Shown here: positions 46,151 through 55,284 of the stretch, piece by piece
Layout: each line of letters opens with the position of its first letter
How positions within the stretch are numbered: the first letter of the stretch is position 1
Origin: Vittaforma corneae ATCC 50505
Lineage: Eukaryota; Microsporidia; Nosematidae
Direction of reading: 5' to 3'
NCBI RefSeq assembly: GCF_000231115.1
Contig: NW_006889843.1
Span: 28,632-92,631, forward strand
DNA length: 64,000 nt
Translations under genes and position numbers: made by a program
The notes under the pieces: model-generated
Seen by the model: the letters and a program-made list of their open reading frames with translations, nothing else
What the model was told of the DNA's origin: nothing
The model's database searches: none

Positions 46151-46267
46151 TTATAAGTACTTCTTCTTCAAGAAGGCAAAACCGAACAGTAGATTAGTAA
46201 GACAGACACTCCCGATGGCCTGTGGTAGCCATTCTTGAAGGAGCGGCAAGGCCTGTGCATCATACAT
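46151..46267 (-). CDS. Possible 38-aa single-helix membrane peptide
   Basis: A TAG stop is directly upstream of the ATG, so this is a complete frame. It reads MYDAQALPLLQEWLPQAIG followed by a hydrophobic stretch (VCLTNLLFGFAF) and ends KKKYL. One helix with a basic cytosolic end is the form of very small subunits such as Ost4 or Tom5/Tom7, but no family match is claimed. There is no CCC motif; it may be chance. Confidence 0.3.
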   Translation of the reverse strand: MYDAQALPLLQEWLPQAIGSVCLTNLLFGFAFLKKKYL

Positions 46268-46355
46268 CTACAAGCATTACCATGAGTATAAATAGCTTTG
46301 AGCATGGAAAAGGACGTCATTTTGGACTAGATGGTGCCTGCGTCTGCCTATCTAT

Positions 46356-46763
46356 TTAAATTAGTGAATTTTTGGACTTGTAATTTTTGATTGCCGATTT
46401 TATTGCATCCTCTGCAAGCATCGAACAGTGCAATTTTATTGGTGGAAGTGATAGTTTTTGAGCAATTTGGTCGTTACTAATTCTTAGCGAATCTTCAATG
46501 CTCTTTCCCTTGACTAGCTCTGTTGCAAGACTGGACGATGCTATGGCACTTCCGCAGCCGAATGCTTTGAATTTTGCATCTACGATTTCGCCATTATCAT
46601 CGACTTTTATCTGAAACTTCAGAACATCTCCACAAGCTGGGGCTCCAACTACTCCTGTTCCTATGTTTTTGCCATCATCAAATGATCCTATGTTTCTCGG
46701 ATTGTTGAAATGGTCCATAACCTCGGTTGCATACTTTGTGTCAATCTTTTGAATACTTGTCAT
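46356..46763 (-). CDS. ISU1: Fe-S cluster scaffold Isu1 (IscU)
   Basis: The start at 46763 has CCC two nt upstream and gives 135 aa, beginning MTSIQKIDTKYATEVMDHFN. The three cluster-binding cysteines are present: C44 (APACGDV), C70 (FGCGSAIASS) and C113 (KLHCSM), with the Hsp70-binding LPPIK just before. Isu1 assembles Fe-S clusters in the mitosome. The open frame extends further upstream with hydrophobic residues but lacks a start signal. It is divergent from MED6, 161 bp apart. Confidence 0.93.
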   Translation of the reverse strand: MTSIQKIDTKYATEVMDHFNNPRNIGSFDDGKNIGTGVVGAPACGDVLKFQIKVDDNGEIVDAKFKAFGCGSAIASSSLATELVKGKSIEDSLRISNDQIAQKLSLPPIKLHCSMLAEDAIKSAIKNYKSKNSLI

Positions 46764-46924
46764 GTGGGCCAAAAAGAAAATTGAAACTAAGGATGAGGAT
46801 TCACAAGTAAAGACAGACATGCAAGCATTCAGATACAACGCGTAAGTTAGTTTGAAGACAGCAACATCCATTCTACAATCGACCATTGTCGGTTTTTGTT
46901 CCAAATATTTTCTTTTGGTTGCCC

Positions 46925-47443
46925 ATGGAAGAAGAGTCGCTTTGCTTCTACGACCAAAATTTTCTGACACAAAACCAGCTAACACCAGAAAACATAATTC
47001 AATACTTTTCTTTCTCTCCGTTTTACGATAAAGGCTGTCTGAATGAGATTTTGAAAATGCAGAGCCAATTTGCAAATATTGACATTTCCCACAAACTAAC
47101 AACTCTTCCTGGAATATATTACATTCTCGAACACCATAACACAGATCTTTTCATAATTGCAAAGAAAAAGAACACTGATCAGAAGACCGCAACACTCAAA
47201 GTGTACTACTGCATGTACGGATATATTTACTGTGCGCCCACCGCTAGAGCCGTATCAAATTCCAAAGCTATTGATTGTCTTTCATATTTAAATGAGGCAT
47301 TAAACAAATATGAAGAAATAAAAAGCTTTGATTGGCTCAGGGGATTTCAGCTTAGAGCTGACGAGGGAAACAGTGAATCGCAAGCAGATGATGTAAAATT
47401 TGTATTTGAGACCTTGCACGACTTTGAAGCAAAAAATAAGTAA
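46925..47443 (+). CDS. MED6: Mediator subunit Med6
   Basis: CCC immediately precedes the ATG. The 172-aa protein matches Med6: YFSFSPFYDKGCLNEILKMQ (about 28-47), GIYYILEHHNTDLFIIAKK and YGYIYCAPTARAVSNSKAI. Med6 is a core head-module subunit that helps recruit RNA polymerase II. Typical Med6 is 240-300 aa; the C-terminal tail is reduced here. Confidence 0.87.
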   Translation: MEEESLCFYDQNFLTQNQLTPENIIQYFSFSPFYDKGCLNEILKMQSQFANIDISHKLTTLPGIYYILEHHNTDLFIIAKKKNTDQKTATLKVYYCMYGYIYCAPTARAVSNSKAIDCLSYLNEALNKYEEIKSFDWLRGFQLRADEGNSESQADDVKFVFETLHDFEAKNK

Positions 47444-47997
47444 AAACTACACAATATTCCAGGCCTTGATAAAGTTAGAGCACGTGATTTTTTAAAACAA
47501 TCGAGTGCCAGTTTGAGTATATGCGATTGTTGATCGCAAGTGCAAGCTCTCTTTAACACACATCTACTATGGTGTTGCACAATAGTAACACATCACTATA
47601 TTTTGTGGCGCCTTTTTAATCCAATTATGTTGTAGAACCCATTGAAACGTGCCTTTTATTGATTTCTGTAACGTTTGTATTAAATCTTTAATATAAATCA
47701 TATAAACGTTTTGATTATTCATCTGTAAGCCAGGGAAAATAGCTGAATATACTATAGTTGGATTGAAGTACTCTGCGATAAAAATGAAAGAGGAATCACT
47801 GCGCTGTATGCTGTATGGGCAAAACTGCCGTAGATATACAGTTTTTGATTAAGAATCGCCATAGCGATAGATCAATATACTAAAACAAACCGATCTAATC
47901 GAAGCCTGGTAACTGAGCAAAAACTATGAATGCACTACCACATAAATATCCAAGGATAACCTTGTGAAACATATCTTGAATATTACTAACTATTAAT
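47444..47997. other. Intergenic, 554 nt
   Basis: Tail-to-tail spacer, AT-rich. No coding frame longer than about 25 codons has a start signal and no RNA gene was recognised. Confidence 0.5.
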
Positions 47998-48696
47998 TTA
48001 ATGTGTACCGTTAAGAAGTGCAATGATTTTTTCTCTCCACTGCTCATTTCTCTTAAAGTCTTCTATTATCTTGGGAGCCCCGTCGGCTGCTTCCAAATAG
48101 CTATTGATCTGCATTCCCTTCAATCTTGTCATATTTTGGCTATCACGATCCTGGATTTCGCCCCATAGACTTTCAAGCTCTTCTTTTTTATCTTTAAGAG
48201 CTATTACCAACTCGGTAAGCAAAATCGCATTTCTTGACAAATACTTTTCTATTTTCTGTAGAATTACCCGGACATAGGTCTTTAGTGACGAGTTAAGTGC
48301 TACTGCATTTTCAACCTGCTTCTTTAAGATTTCAGGATCTGGAAGACTAAGCATCATACTGCCTCCAATAGTATCCAGAGATGCAATACTGAAGGAATTT
48401 ACTATCTGGTTGATTAGATCGGCGACGTCTTTGTTTGAATTCAAGAATTCAGCGAATGCGGGATTCTTCCAATCAACAGTGTTAACGAAATCCACATTGT
48501 TACTCTTGCTTAGATCAACGTTAGAGTATTTCAATGCATTGTTGTTGACTCCATTAGCACCAAGAGGCTTTCCTATTTGTGGTTGCTTGGCCTGAGGTAC
48601 AGGATGAAAAGGAGGCATCATTCCAAGTTGTGGCCCTTGCACACTTCCACCCGACCTAACAATTCCAATAAATTGAATCATGTGAAGCAGCATCAT
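47998..48696 (-). CDS. Secreted protein, Pro/Gly-rich then helical, 232 aa
   Basis: The N-terminus (MMLLHMIQFIGIVRS) is a short signal peptide. Residues 16-47 are Pro/Gly/Gln-rich (MMPPFHPVPQAKQPQIG), followed by a helical region (about 70-225) with long amphipathic helices and no cysteines. A CTTTTGTTTG sequence lies about 125 nt upstream. The family is unknown. A secreted, extended, non-cysteine wall or host-directed protein is possible. Confidence 0.6.
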   Translation of the reverse strand: MMLLHMIQFIGIVRSGGSVQGPQLGMMPPFHPVPQAKQPQIGKPLGANGVNNNALKYSNVDLSKSNNVDFVNTVDWKNPAFAEFLNSNKDVADLINQIVNSFSIASLDTIGGSMMLSLPDPEILKKQVENAVALNSSLKTYVRVILQKIEKYLSRNAILLTELVIALKDKKEELESLWGEIQDRDSQNMTRLKGMQINSYLEAADGAPKIIEDFKRNEQWREKIIALLNGTH

Positions 48697-49141
48697 GGTG
48701 ATGACAAATATTTTGTTTTTAAGTAAATTTGAAACAATGTTTTAAGAGTGAGACATGTAATAAGTCAGACATAGCCATTGGCCTACGATATATAAAAGAT
48801 TGAAGGCAGAGATAGATTAGCAAACAAAAGATAAATGGACTAGAAGATAGGACATTCAAGGTGAATAATTGATGTTTGGACGCAATTGTAATGTAAGGCA
48901 GTTTTATGATGGGCAGCATATTCTAAAGAGCCCCATATAGTATCAGATGGTTGCCAGATAGCATATTAGTTGCTTATACTCTCACAAAATTTGCATCTCC
49001 GTTGACTCAATTAGCATTGTAGGCTGAACTCTACAAATGGGTTAATATAAGCTGGTTAGTACTGATCAACAGTTTAAAGCCTAGAATTTCATATAAATGC
49101 CCTTTAAGTAAAATAATCTGTACATCTAATGCTTTATTCTA
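48697..49141. other. Intergenic, 445 nt
   Basis: AT-rich upstream region of the secreted gene with CAAACAAAAG at 48821-48830. No gene or RNA is seen. Confidence 0.5.
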
Positions 49142-49735
49142 TTATTTGAAGGAAAATATCCTCTTCATTTTATTGTTGTCCTCGGCGGTGTATTCATAGC
49201 AATCGTTATGGTTATAGAAATCCTCTCCTTCGAGTAGATTGCCATTAAACACCGTGGTCTGTTTATATGGTATTTCATTGACTCCAATGTTTTCGGAAAT
49301 AAGTTTATTATCATTTAATATCTCACTGAGTGATTCAATCGTGGCCTGTGGCATTGGTTTGTAGCTGTATCGTCTACTTCTGTAGTTAACCTTGACGTTC
49401 TGAAACTCGTAGTTGATCTTCCAGTAGGCTCCCTTTCCCTTCTTTTCGGTCCCGCGAGGTACCTTGTAAAAACAGCGGTTTAAGCTCAGGTTGTGTCTAA
49501 TTGAATTCTGCCAGCCAGTTCTGGCAGAATCAAAATATGGGTAATGTGTGCTGATCCAAGAGTATATCTCCTTTAGAGTGAGCATGGCATCTGGCGAACT
49601 CTCGATCGCCATGGTAATCAGCTCGGCGTAGGAGATTGGCGGTCTTCTTTCCCTGCCGTGAAGGTTACTATAAGATCCCTCGGTGGTAAAGGAGTACTTT
49701 TCTGGACCATTTCCCTGGTGATTTCCTTTAAACAT
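49142..49735 (-). CDS. Forkhead transcription factor
   Basis: The 197-aa protein has one forkhead (winged-helix) domain at about 30-125: RRPPISYAELITMAIESSPD, LTLKEIYSWISTHYPYFD, GWQNSIRHNLSLNRCFYKVPR and GKGAYWKI. All family hallmarks, including WQNSIRHNLSLN, are intact, so it should bind GTAAACA-type sites. The N- and C-terminal tails are short. In fungi forkheads drive cell-cycle and differentiation genes. ACAAACAAAACAAAG sits directly upstream of the ATG, so self-regulation is conceivable. Confidence 0.95.
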   Translation of the reverse strand: MFKGNHQGNGPEKYSFTTEGSYSNLHGRERRPPISYAELITMAIESSPDAMLTLKEIYSWISTHYPYFDSARTGWQNSIRHNLSLNRCFYKVPRGTEKKGKGAYWKINYEFQNVKVNYRSRRYSYKPMPQATIESLSEILNDNKLISENIGVNEIPYKQTTVFNGNLLEGEDFYNHNDCYEYTAEDNNKMKRIFSFK

Positions 49736-49750
49736 ACAAACAAAACAAAG
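49736..49750 (-). promoter_or_regulatory. CTTTGTTTTGTTTGT block at forkhead gene start
   Basis: It lies immediately before the ATG of the forkhead gene on the coding strand. TTTGTTT words could be forkhead sites or only a T-rich leader. Low confidence. Confidence 0.25.
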
Positions 49751-50922
49751 AAATTTTTTAAATTAATAAAAGTTATAAATAAATGATTTCATTAAAATGA
49801 TTTGTAAATATGAAAATGATGTGGTTGTTGATTAAATTTAGTAGACAATGAACGAATAGGGAAGAATATCGAATAATTGAATGAATAAAGGGTATGACAG
49901 GTAATTTATAGTAAAGTATTTAGCCTTTATTTCAAGTATATACAATACTCATTTGTTTACAAGTCTCGAAAATGTAAATAAACAACTCAGTACAAAAAGT
50001 AGACATGCTCTGATCATGTGGTTTGATGCAACAAATGCTTTTTGTATGAGCGTGCCTAGATTGTGATAGGGTGAAAAGTTAATTTTAGATCTGAAACAAA
50101 CAAAATTTTTGATATCACTACCTCGTCAAAGCACCTATCAGTTCTGATACCACAAACAAACAAGAAGAGATAGTCCTTAGTGGGATGATGTGTCGCCATT
50201 GCTCTGGATTAGTTGTTTGCAGGCCTCATTTATAAGATCCAGAAGTTATGTGCCAAGGTGTGAATTTTTTAAGAACTGCAGATATTACCTGAAATCACAA
50301 GGTTGGAATTAAACTACAAGAAGATGTGTTTGTATGGCATTTTATATTCTTGAAGCATGCCACTACTTTTATGCACACTTTGAGCGCTATCTTGTGTCCT
50401 TTGGCTTCTTTCATGTTTGAAAACACAAGGCACATTGTTTTACAGTCATCCTGCATTACAGTTATATGCGCATTACTTGTTTTCAATATCACGGCCGTCT
50501 TTAGGTATGCGGGTATTGCATACTGACAGGCATGCCTACAGATTTGAAGACACATATTTTATCAGCTGAGATATCCGAATAAGACTCTATTGCTTTATGG
50601 GGACGGGTAAGTCTGAAATTATAACCTAAAGAACCTGAGCTTCAAAAAGTTCCTCCAAACAAGTTCAGAAGCATTCTAGCTCTCAAAAATTTTGCTTGAT
50701 CATCTTCGAAAGTTCATTGATAATCAAGTCAATTGCATCCACAAACACGTGCAGATCTGTGTTACTTAGTTAAACTATTCATGATTTTTAATGTTGACTT
50801 TTGTTTTCTGATTGCTTTTTCCAAAGTCGAAAAGTTTTAGATAAGCAAAGTTTTTTGTGAGGAGATAACCATTAATCATTGCAAAACAAAAAATTTACCT
50901 AAACGGATGACAAAACTCTAAT
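49736..50922. other. Long intergenic region, 1187 nt
   Basis: This is the longest gene-free stretch outside the gap. Opposed open frames at 50295-50555 (minus) and 50326-50526 (plus) lack start motifs and are not called. CAAACAAA words occur at about 50096 and 50153. No RNA gene was recognised. Its length and position between two transcription-factor genes suggest extended regulation (inference). Confidence 0.45.
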
Positions 50923-51294
50923 TTATTGATAATTCAGACTTATTTTAACATTCTTAATGATTTCTAGTATTTGCGGCACCGTTACTTCAAATATTTCTGT
51001 ATTTTGCATTGAAACGTGATTCTTTAATCTTTTATTGGCTTGACGTGAGTTTTGAAACCACACCTGCACGCTCTTCTCTGGCATTGACAGGAGTATTGCT
51101 AGGTCTTTCCTGGTACTTGAGGATGGAAAGCACGTTATTTCATAAACGCATTCCAAAACTTTTGTCTGGAATGCGCTCTTTTTGAACTTAACATTCTGTT
51201 CGTCAAACTTTCCAACGTTCCGTAGTTTCATAATACCCATCAGAGCATGCAACTCCTTCTCCGGCTTGGGCAATCCAAAATAGTCTTGATTCAT
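50923..51294 (-). CDS. Homeodomain transcription factor
   Basis: CCCC lies 4 nt before the ATG. The 123-aa protein has a homeodomain at about 35-93: AFQTKVLECVYEITCFPSSS, TRKDLAILLSMPEKS, VQVWFQNSRQANKRLK. The invariant Trp48, Phe49, Asn51 and Arg53 are all present, so sequence-specific DNA binding is expected. A conserved N-terminal stretch LMGIMKLR is shared with the homeodomain protein at 62404 (LLGLMKLK), suggesting paralogy. Microsporidia keep a small set of homeobox genes. Confidence 0.93.
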   Translation of the reverse strand: MNQDYFGLPKPEKELHALMGIMKLRNVGKFDEQNVKFKKSAFQTKVLECVYEITCFPSSSTRKDLAILLSMPEKSVQVWFQNSRQANKRLKNHVSMQNTEIFEVTVPQILEIIKNVKISLNYQ

Positions 51295-51595
51295 TGCAGG
51301 GGTACTTTTATCAAATATTTATAAAAAATGGTGAAAATTTTTAAAGATGCACATACTAATTCTGCTCTGATTTGTGGATGAAAACCTGAGCTTGAATGTA
51401 GGGAGCCTTCAGATTTTTGGAGCATCCTATGCTCTGCAGAACTGGGGGTTAATAACTTTTGGAACTTCGAATGTGAAAGCTAAAGAACAATATGAAAATA
51501 ATTCAGAAAAAATAACCATCGGTAATATAACGCTGTGGACATAATATTTTTATGTTTACTTTTATTTGCTTTGCATTCTTGAAGGCTTTGCAAAG
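51295..51595. other. Intergenic, 301 nt
   Basis: Upstream region of the homeodomain gene with AAAATTTTTAAAG about 45 nt before its CCCC (coding strand orientation). Nothing else was recognised. Confidence 0.5.
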
Positions 51596-51793
51596 ATGAG
51601 ATTAACAGTTGACTCTTTTGACTTTGACTTGCCAAAAATATCTTTGATACTAGAATGGGCCCAGCAGATGCGATTTCAGATTAGAGCAATAAAGTGGAAT
51701 ACTGAAGCTCAGTCCCATGTTTTCTTCTGTGCAGATGTTTCAAAGAATGCAGATCACGTGAATATTACAGACAATAATATGACAGAAATGTGA
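51596..51793 (+). CDS. Possible small protein, 65 aa
   Basis: The first ATG in the frame is at 51596. The product has ordinary composition (MRLTVDSFDFDLPKISLIL onwards) with two potential N-glycosylation sites but no signal peptide. No CCC motif is near. Its 3' end overlaps the convergent gene at 51765 by 29 nt. No family is recognised; it could be chance. Confidence 0.3.
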   Translation: MRLTVDSFDFDLPKISLILEWAQQMRFQIRAIKWNTEAQSHVFFCADVSKNADHVNITDNNMTEM

Positions 51794-52028
51794 TAGGAAT
51801 TGTTAGAAAAAGTCCTAAAAGCGAAGCTATGCTGGAGATATCAATAGCTATTCCCAGACCCTCATTGTAACCATGCTCTATAGTGCAACACAATGAAGGC
51901 CATCTCATTTGATGTTTGCTGCATGCACACTTATTGAAACCGCCAATAATACTACAGAGAAACATTACAACAAAAAAGTTTGCAAGAATGAGACATTGGT
52001 GAAACAGCCTTAAATGCAAATTAAACAT
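51765..52028 (-). CDS. Small secreted Cys-containing protein with GPI-like tail, 87 aa
   Basis: It has a signal-peptide-like N-terminus (about 1-28, LANFFVVMFLCSIIGG), a short Cys-rich centre (CACSKHQ, SLCCTIEHG) and a C-terminal hydrophobic segment (SIASLLGLFLTIPITFLSYY). The layout matches the other small anchored proteins in the 40-52 kb region. There is no CCC at the ATG. No family. Confidence 0.45.
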   Translation of the reverse strand: MFNLHLRLFHQCLILANFFVVMFLCSIIGGFNKCACSKHQMRWPSLCCTIEHGYNEGLGIAIDISSIASLLGLFLTIPITFLSYYCL

Positions 52029-52388
52029 AGCATTATAATATTACTGCATTATTTTTACTACAAACATTAGTTTTGAGGTGAGCAAAATGTCTCATAGCCT
52101 CAAATAACAAATGCTCTAAATTTAGCACGAACGGAAGCAATTGTTTTATGCTTCAACCATTCAATCCGTTCGTTTGCTATACACCTCCAATATTTTTTAA
52201 AATTTTTGCATCATGTAAAAGTTTTACAAGATATATTATATGGAAGTGTGAGAAAGGAGACATAGGCAGCCAGATATTCCATATGGAAAAATTGCCTTAA
52301 TGTGATGTACTTTTGAATGGCGTCCTTAGCACATTTCGTGTTCAAAAATGCTGTAGCCTGATACTTCAAACGAACTCTTAATAGATAT
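52029..52388. other. Intergenic, 360 nt
   Basis: AT-rich spacer between minus-strand genes. A short TTTTTTAAAATTTTT block is present at 52193-52207. No gene or RNA was recognised. Confidence 0.5.
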
Positions 52389-54467
52389 TTAATTATTTAA
52401 ATACTTTCTTGCACTATTTACTACCTGTTCTGGGAATCTAGCCAGCTCTGCAACATTAATTCCAAACGAAAGATCACAAATGCCGTCTCCAACCTTATAT
52501 GTTAGAACATTGCCCTCAACGCACATTTTCTTATTCATTGTTGCCTCATTTCCTAATTCGCTAAAGTGAGTTGCCATGGCAACCTTTGCGCCAAGTTTAA
52601 TCAGGTAATCGCGCACTGCTAATGCAAGACTCAGACCGTCAGACGCAGAAGTTCCTCGTCCAAGCTCATCAATAAGAATCAAGGATCGTGGCGTGGCTGT
52701 TCTCAATATCCTGTTCAACTCTGTCATCTCAACCATAAAAGTGGATAGCTTTTGACTGGTGTAATCCTTGGCGCCGATTCTGAAAAAAATTTTATCAAAT
52801 ATGGGCAAGGTTGCAGACTGTGCAGGAACATAGCAGCCTATCTGTGCATACAAACTAACAATGCCAAGCGTCTTGATGAATGTACTTTTCCCGCCCATAT
52901 TGGGGCCTGTCAGTATACAGACACTGTTGGTGAACTTTACACTGTTCAAAATGCAGTCCTTGTGCTCTAATAGTGGATGGTGCATGCCTTCAACTTCATA
53001 TATGGTTTCGCTAAATACTGGCCTTGAATACAGATCTGAGCCGACTTTAGATGATAATGCTTTGTAAATATCAATCAAGGCAACTAGATAGTTAAATGCC
53101 TCCAGTGAACTTGTAAAGTTCAGCAAAGTACTGGCTAGTGATTGAAAAATTTGGTTTTCGATTTTTGTGATTTCGCTTTCGACTGCCAAAATCTTTTCAT
53201 TCAGGTCTGATAAATTTTTCGTGAGGAAGAGCACACCTGTTTTAAGCATAGAAGCGACTACGTATTTCTTGGAGTCAAAGTCAGATTGGTTGTACTCAAG
53301 TCTGGATATCTTAAAGTGTTTGTTTGAAAATGAAACACGCGGATAATCTTTCTTTACCTTTAGAAACTCCTTTTCAATCTCCGCTAAAATTTCAAATTTT
53401 TGATTTTCCAGTCCTTTAAGATCCTCAGAAAGACATGTATGGACACGTGAAGTATTAAAATCAAGGGTGTCTTTTATTTGCTGGGTAGCTGGTAGGAACA
53501 GAGTCTTCAAGCTCTCTAGTGGATTGATGAAACTATCAACAACCAAACCAGTGCTTGAACAGGCACTATCTTTGAATGCACCGATCAGGCCTTCAATCTG
53601 GTCAAGAGTCTGGCAAAGCTTGACAGTTTCCTGAGTAGTAATTGATCTGCTGCATATCCTCGCTATGATTCTTTTCAAATCAATAAATTTGCAAACAGAA
53701 ATATTAATTCTGCTAAAGCTTTCGACAAGATCCAGTCTTCTATTAATTTCAGATTGATTCAAGCAGGGACTACGTATCCATTGATTCAGAAGCCTCTTTC
53801 CCTGCTGAGTAGCCAATCCAAAATCAACCAGATCGAAATCAGCAATGTTTACTACACAACAGTCCTCTTTTGCGAACTCTGCAACCTCAAGGTCCATCTT
53901 CATATACTTTTTAATCATCTCTTCGCTGGTTTTGCATTTTGATTCGATGCATGCTATTCCCCAGTTGTTGAATATCCTCTCAAGGCTTGAGTTATTGGGT
54001 AAGGCCTTGTTAAACACAATTTCAATGCAGTTGTTTGAACTACAAAGTGAAAAGAGATTGCTTAGCAGATCATCATCATGAAATTTACATTTAAGTATCT
54101 TTGAATCTTTTATAAACGAAACATCAATTTCTGAATTTTCTATCAATACAACAGCAAAGACGGTTGGAGGAATTCCATCTCCGATGCAGATATCTAGAAA
54201 GTCGCAGTGGTTGCCGGGGAATCCCTTCTTCGTTAGTGTGTATTCACAGTATTCCTCTACGGGAACTTTCTTTACCATTAGCATTTCTTTAACAACATTT
54301 TCCACGCTCTGTAGTCTTACAAACGTGCTTTTCTCACTTCTAGGTCTGAGTTCGGCCGGAAGATAGTCCAAGTCTGTATTGTATATGTAGTAATATTCGC
54401 CCTTGATAAAATATTTGAATTTTTTTGGATCTAGGGTCCTGTAGAATGCATTGAAAGCCTCTTCCAT
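52389..54467 (-). CDS. MSH2: DNA mismatch repair protein Msh2
   Basis: CCCT precedes the ATG. The 692-aa protein matches MSH2 along its length: N-terminal FNAFYRTLDPKKFK, NLQSVENVVKEML-like block (here VRLQSVENVVKEM), core GKRLLNQWIRSP, and the ATPase domain with Walker A TGPNMGGKST (about 515), DELGRGTSASDG and MATHFSEL. MSH2 pairs with MSH6/MSH3 to recognise mismatches. The QGKRLLNQWIRSPC and RLDLVESF segments fit MSH2 better than MSH3/6. It is about 240 residues shorter than usual, through trimming of the connector and clamp and of the C-terminal dimerisation part. Confidence 0.92.
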   Translation of the reverse strand: MEEAFNAFYRTLDPKKFKYFIKGEYYYIYNTDLDYLPAELRPRSEKSTFVRLQSVENVVKEMLMVKKVPVEEYCEYTLTKKGFPGNHCDFLDICIGDGIPPTVFAVVLIENSEIDVSFIKDSKILKCKFHDDDLLSNLFSLCSSNNCIEIVFNKALPNNSSLERIFNNWGIACIESKCKTSEEMIKKYMKMDLEVAEFAKEDCCVVNIADFDLVDFGLATQQGKRLLNQWIRSPCLNQSEINRRLDLVESFSRINISVCKFIDLKRIIARICSRSITTQETVKLCQTLDQIEGLIGAFKDSACSSTGLVVDSFINPLESLKTLFLPATQQIKDTLDFNTSRVHTCLSEDLKGLENQKFEILAEIEKEFLKVKKDYPRVSFSNKHFKISRLEYNQSDFDSKKYVVASMLKTGVLFLTKNLSDLNEKILAVESEITKIENQIFQSLASTLLNFTSSLEAFNYLVALIDIYKALSSKVGSDLYSRPVFSETIYEVEGMHHPLLEHKDCILNSVKFTNSVCILTGPNMGGKSTFIKTLGIVSLYAQIGCYVPAQSATLPIFDKIFFRIGAKDYTSQKLSTFMVEMTELNRILRTATPRSLILIDELGRGTSASDGLSLALAVRDYLIKLGAKVAMATHFSELGNEATMNKKMCVEGNVLTYKVGDGICDLSFGINVAELARFPEQVVNSARKYLNN

Positions 54468-54640
54468 AGGGATAAAATTTTATAGATGCTAACTAATGCC
54501 TATAGATACATTCCCTGAAGCGGCAAAACAAAAAGACATGACGGTGCATAGAAAGAGCATATCCGCAGCATATTTAAATAATGGAACCAATGCCGAATGG
54601 CTGTAAAATTTTTAAACTTCAAAGTGCTTTGCCCACTTAA

Positions 54641-55072
54641 ATGGTATATCAAGAAATAAGAAGAGACTTCGAGGAAGCAATGGCAGATTTGGAGAAAGTA
54701 GACAGCAAGACAGTCGAGTCTGAGGAGTTAAAAAACAACTTGAAGATTGCAATGGAGGTCAGAGTTGATCCGAGAGAGGCAGAAAGCCAGATCATCCCAC
54801 AGAATAATTTAGAAGTCCAAGCTAAGAAAAGATCATCCAAGAAGAGAAAATGCGCAAACTGCACCTGTGGAAGATCAAGGAATAAAAGCTTAGAGACAAG
54901 CAAAGATTCAAGGGAGGGGTGTGGAGAATTTGAAGTAAAGCCGCCCAAAAGTGGATGCGGAAGCTGCTATCTTGGAGATGCATTTAGATGTGACGGTTGT
55001 CCGTATAAGGGAATGCCTGCATTTAAGGAAGGAGAAGAGTTCAAGTTTGATGATAAGCTGAATGATCTGTAA
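54641..55072 (+). CDS. DRE2: Anamorsin/Dre2, shortened
   Basis: CCC lies 6 nt before the ATG. The 143-aa protein keeps the C-terminal CIAPIN1 domain: C71xxC74xC76 followed by C106xxC109, C117 and C120 ([18 protein letters not shown]). The second motif (CX2CX7CX2C) is complete. The first motif normally has another cysteine about 9 residues before CxxC; none exists here, while an extra C94 lies between. The N-terminal methyltransferase-like domain of fungal Dre2 is absent. Dre2 receives electrons from Tah18 (38423) in cytosolic Fe-S assembly. Confidence 0.9.
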   Translation: MVYQEIRRDFEEAMADLEKVDSKTVESEELKNNLKIAMEVRVDPREAESQIIPQNNLEVQAKKRSSKKRKCANCTCGRSRNKSLETSKDSREGCGEFEVKPPKSGCGSCYLGDAFRCDGCPYKGMPAFKEGEEFKFDDKLNDL

Positions 55073-55284
55073 GTTTGCATATTCATTAAAGTTGTTTTCT
55101 AAAAATAAAAAACAATGCAATAGTATTAGAATATGGCTGTGCTGGCACAGCATTAACATTTAAAGTGGTATTACACTAGTACTGCTTGTTTCTAGATTAG
55201 TACTTGATGTATCTTATTTGCCATTAGTTGAGGCTTTGCAATAAGACGATGCTCCATTGAAATACTAGTTGTAAATTATCCCCT

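Noticed and set aside
50295..50555. Opposed 86- and 66-codon frames in the long spacer
   Set aside because: The plus-strand frame starts at GTG, neither has a start motif, and each is the shadow of the other.
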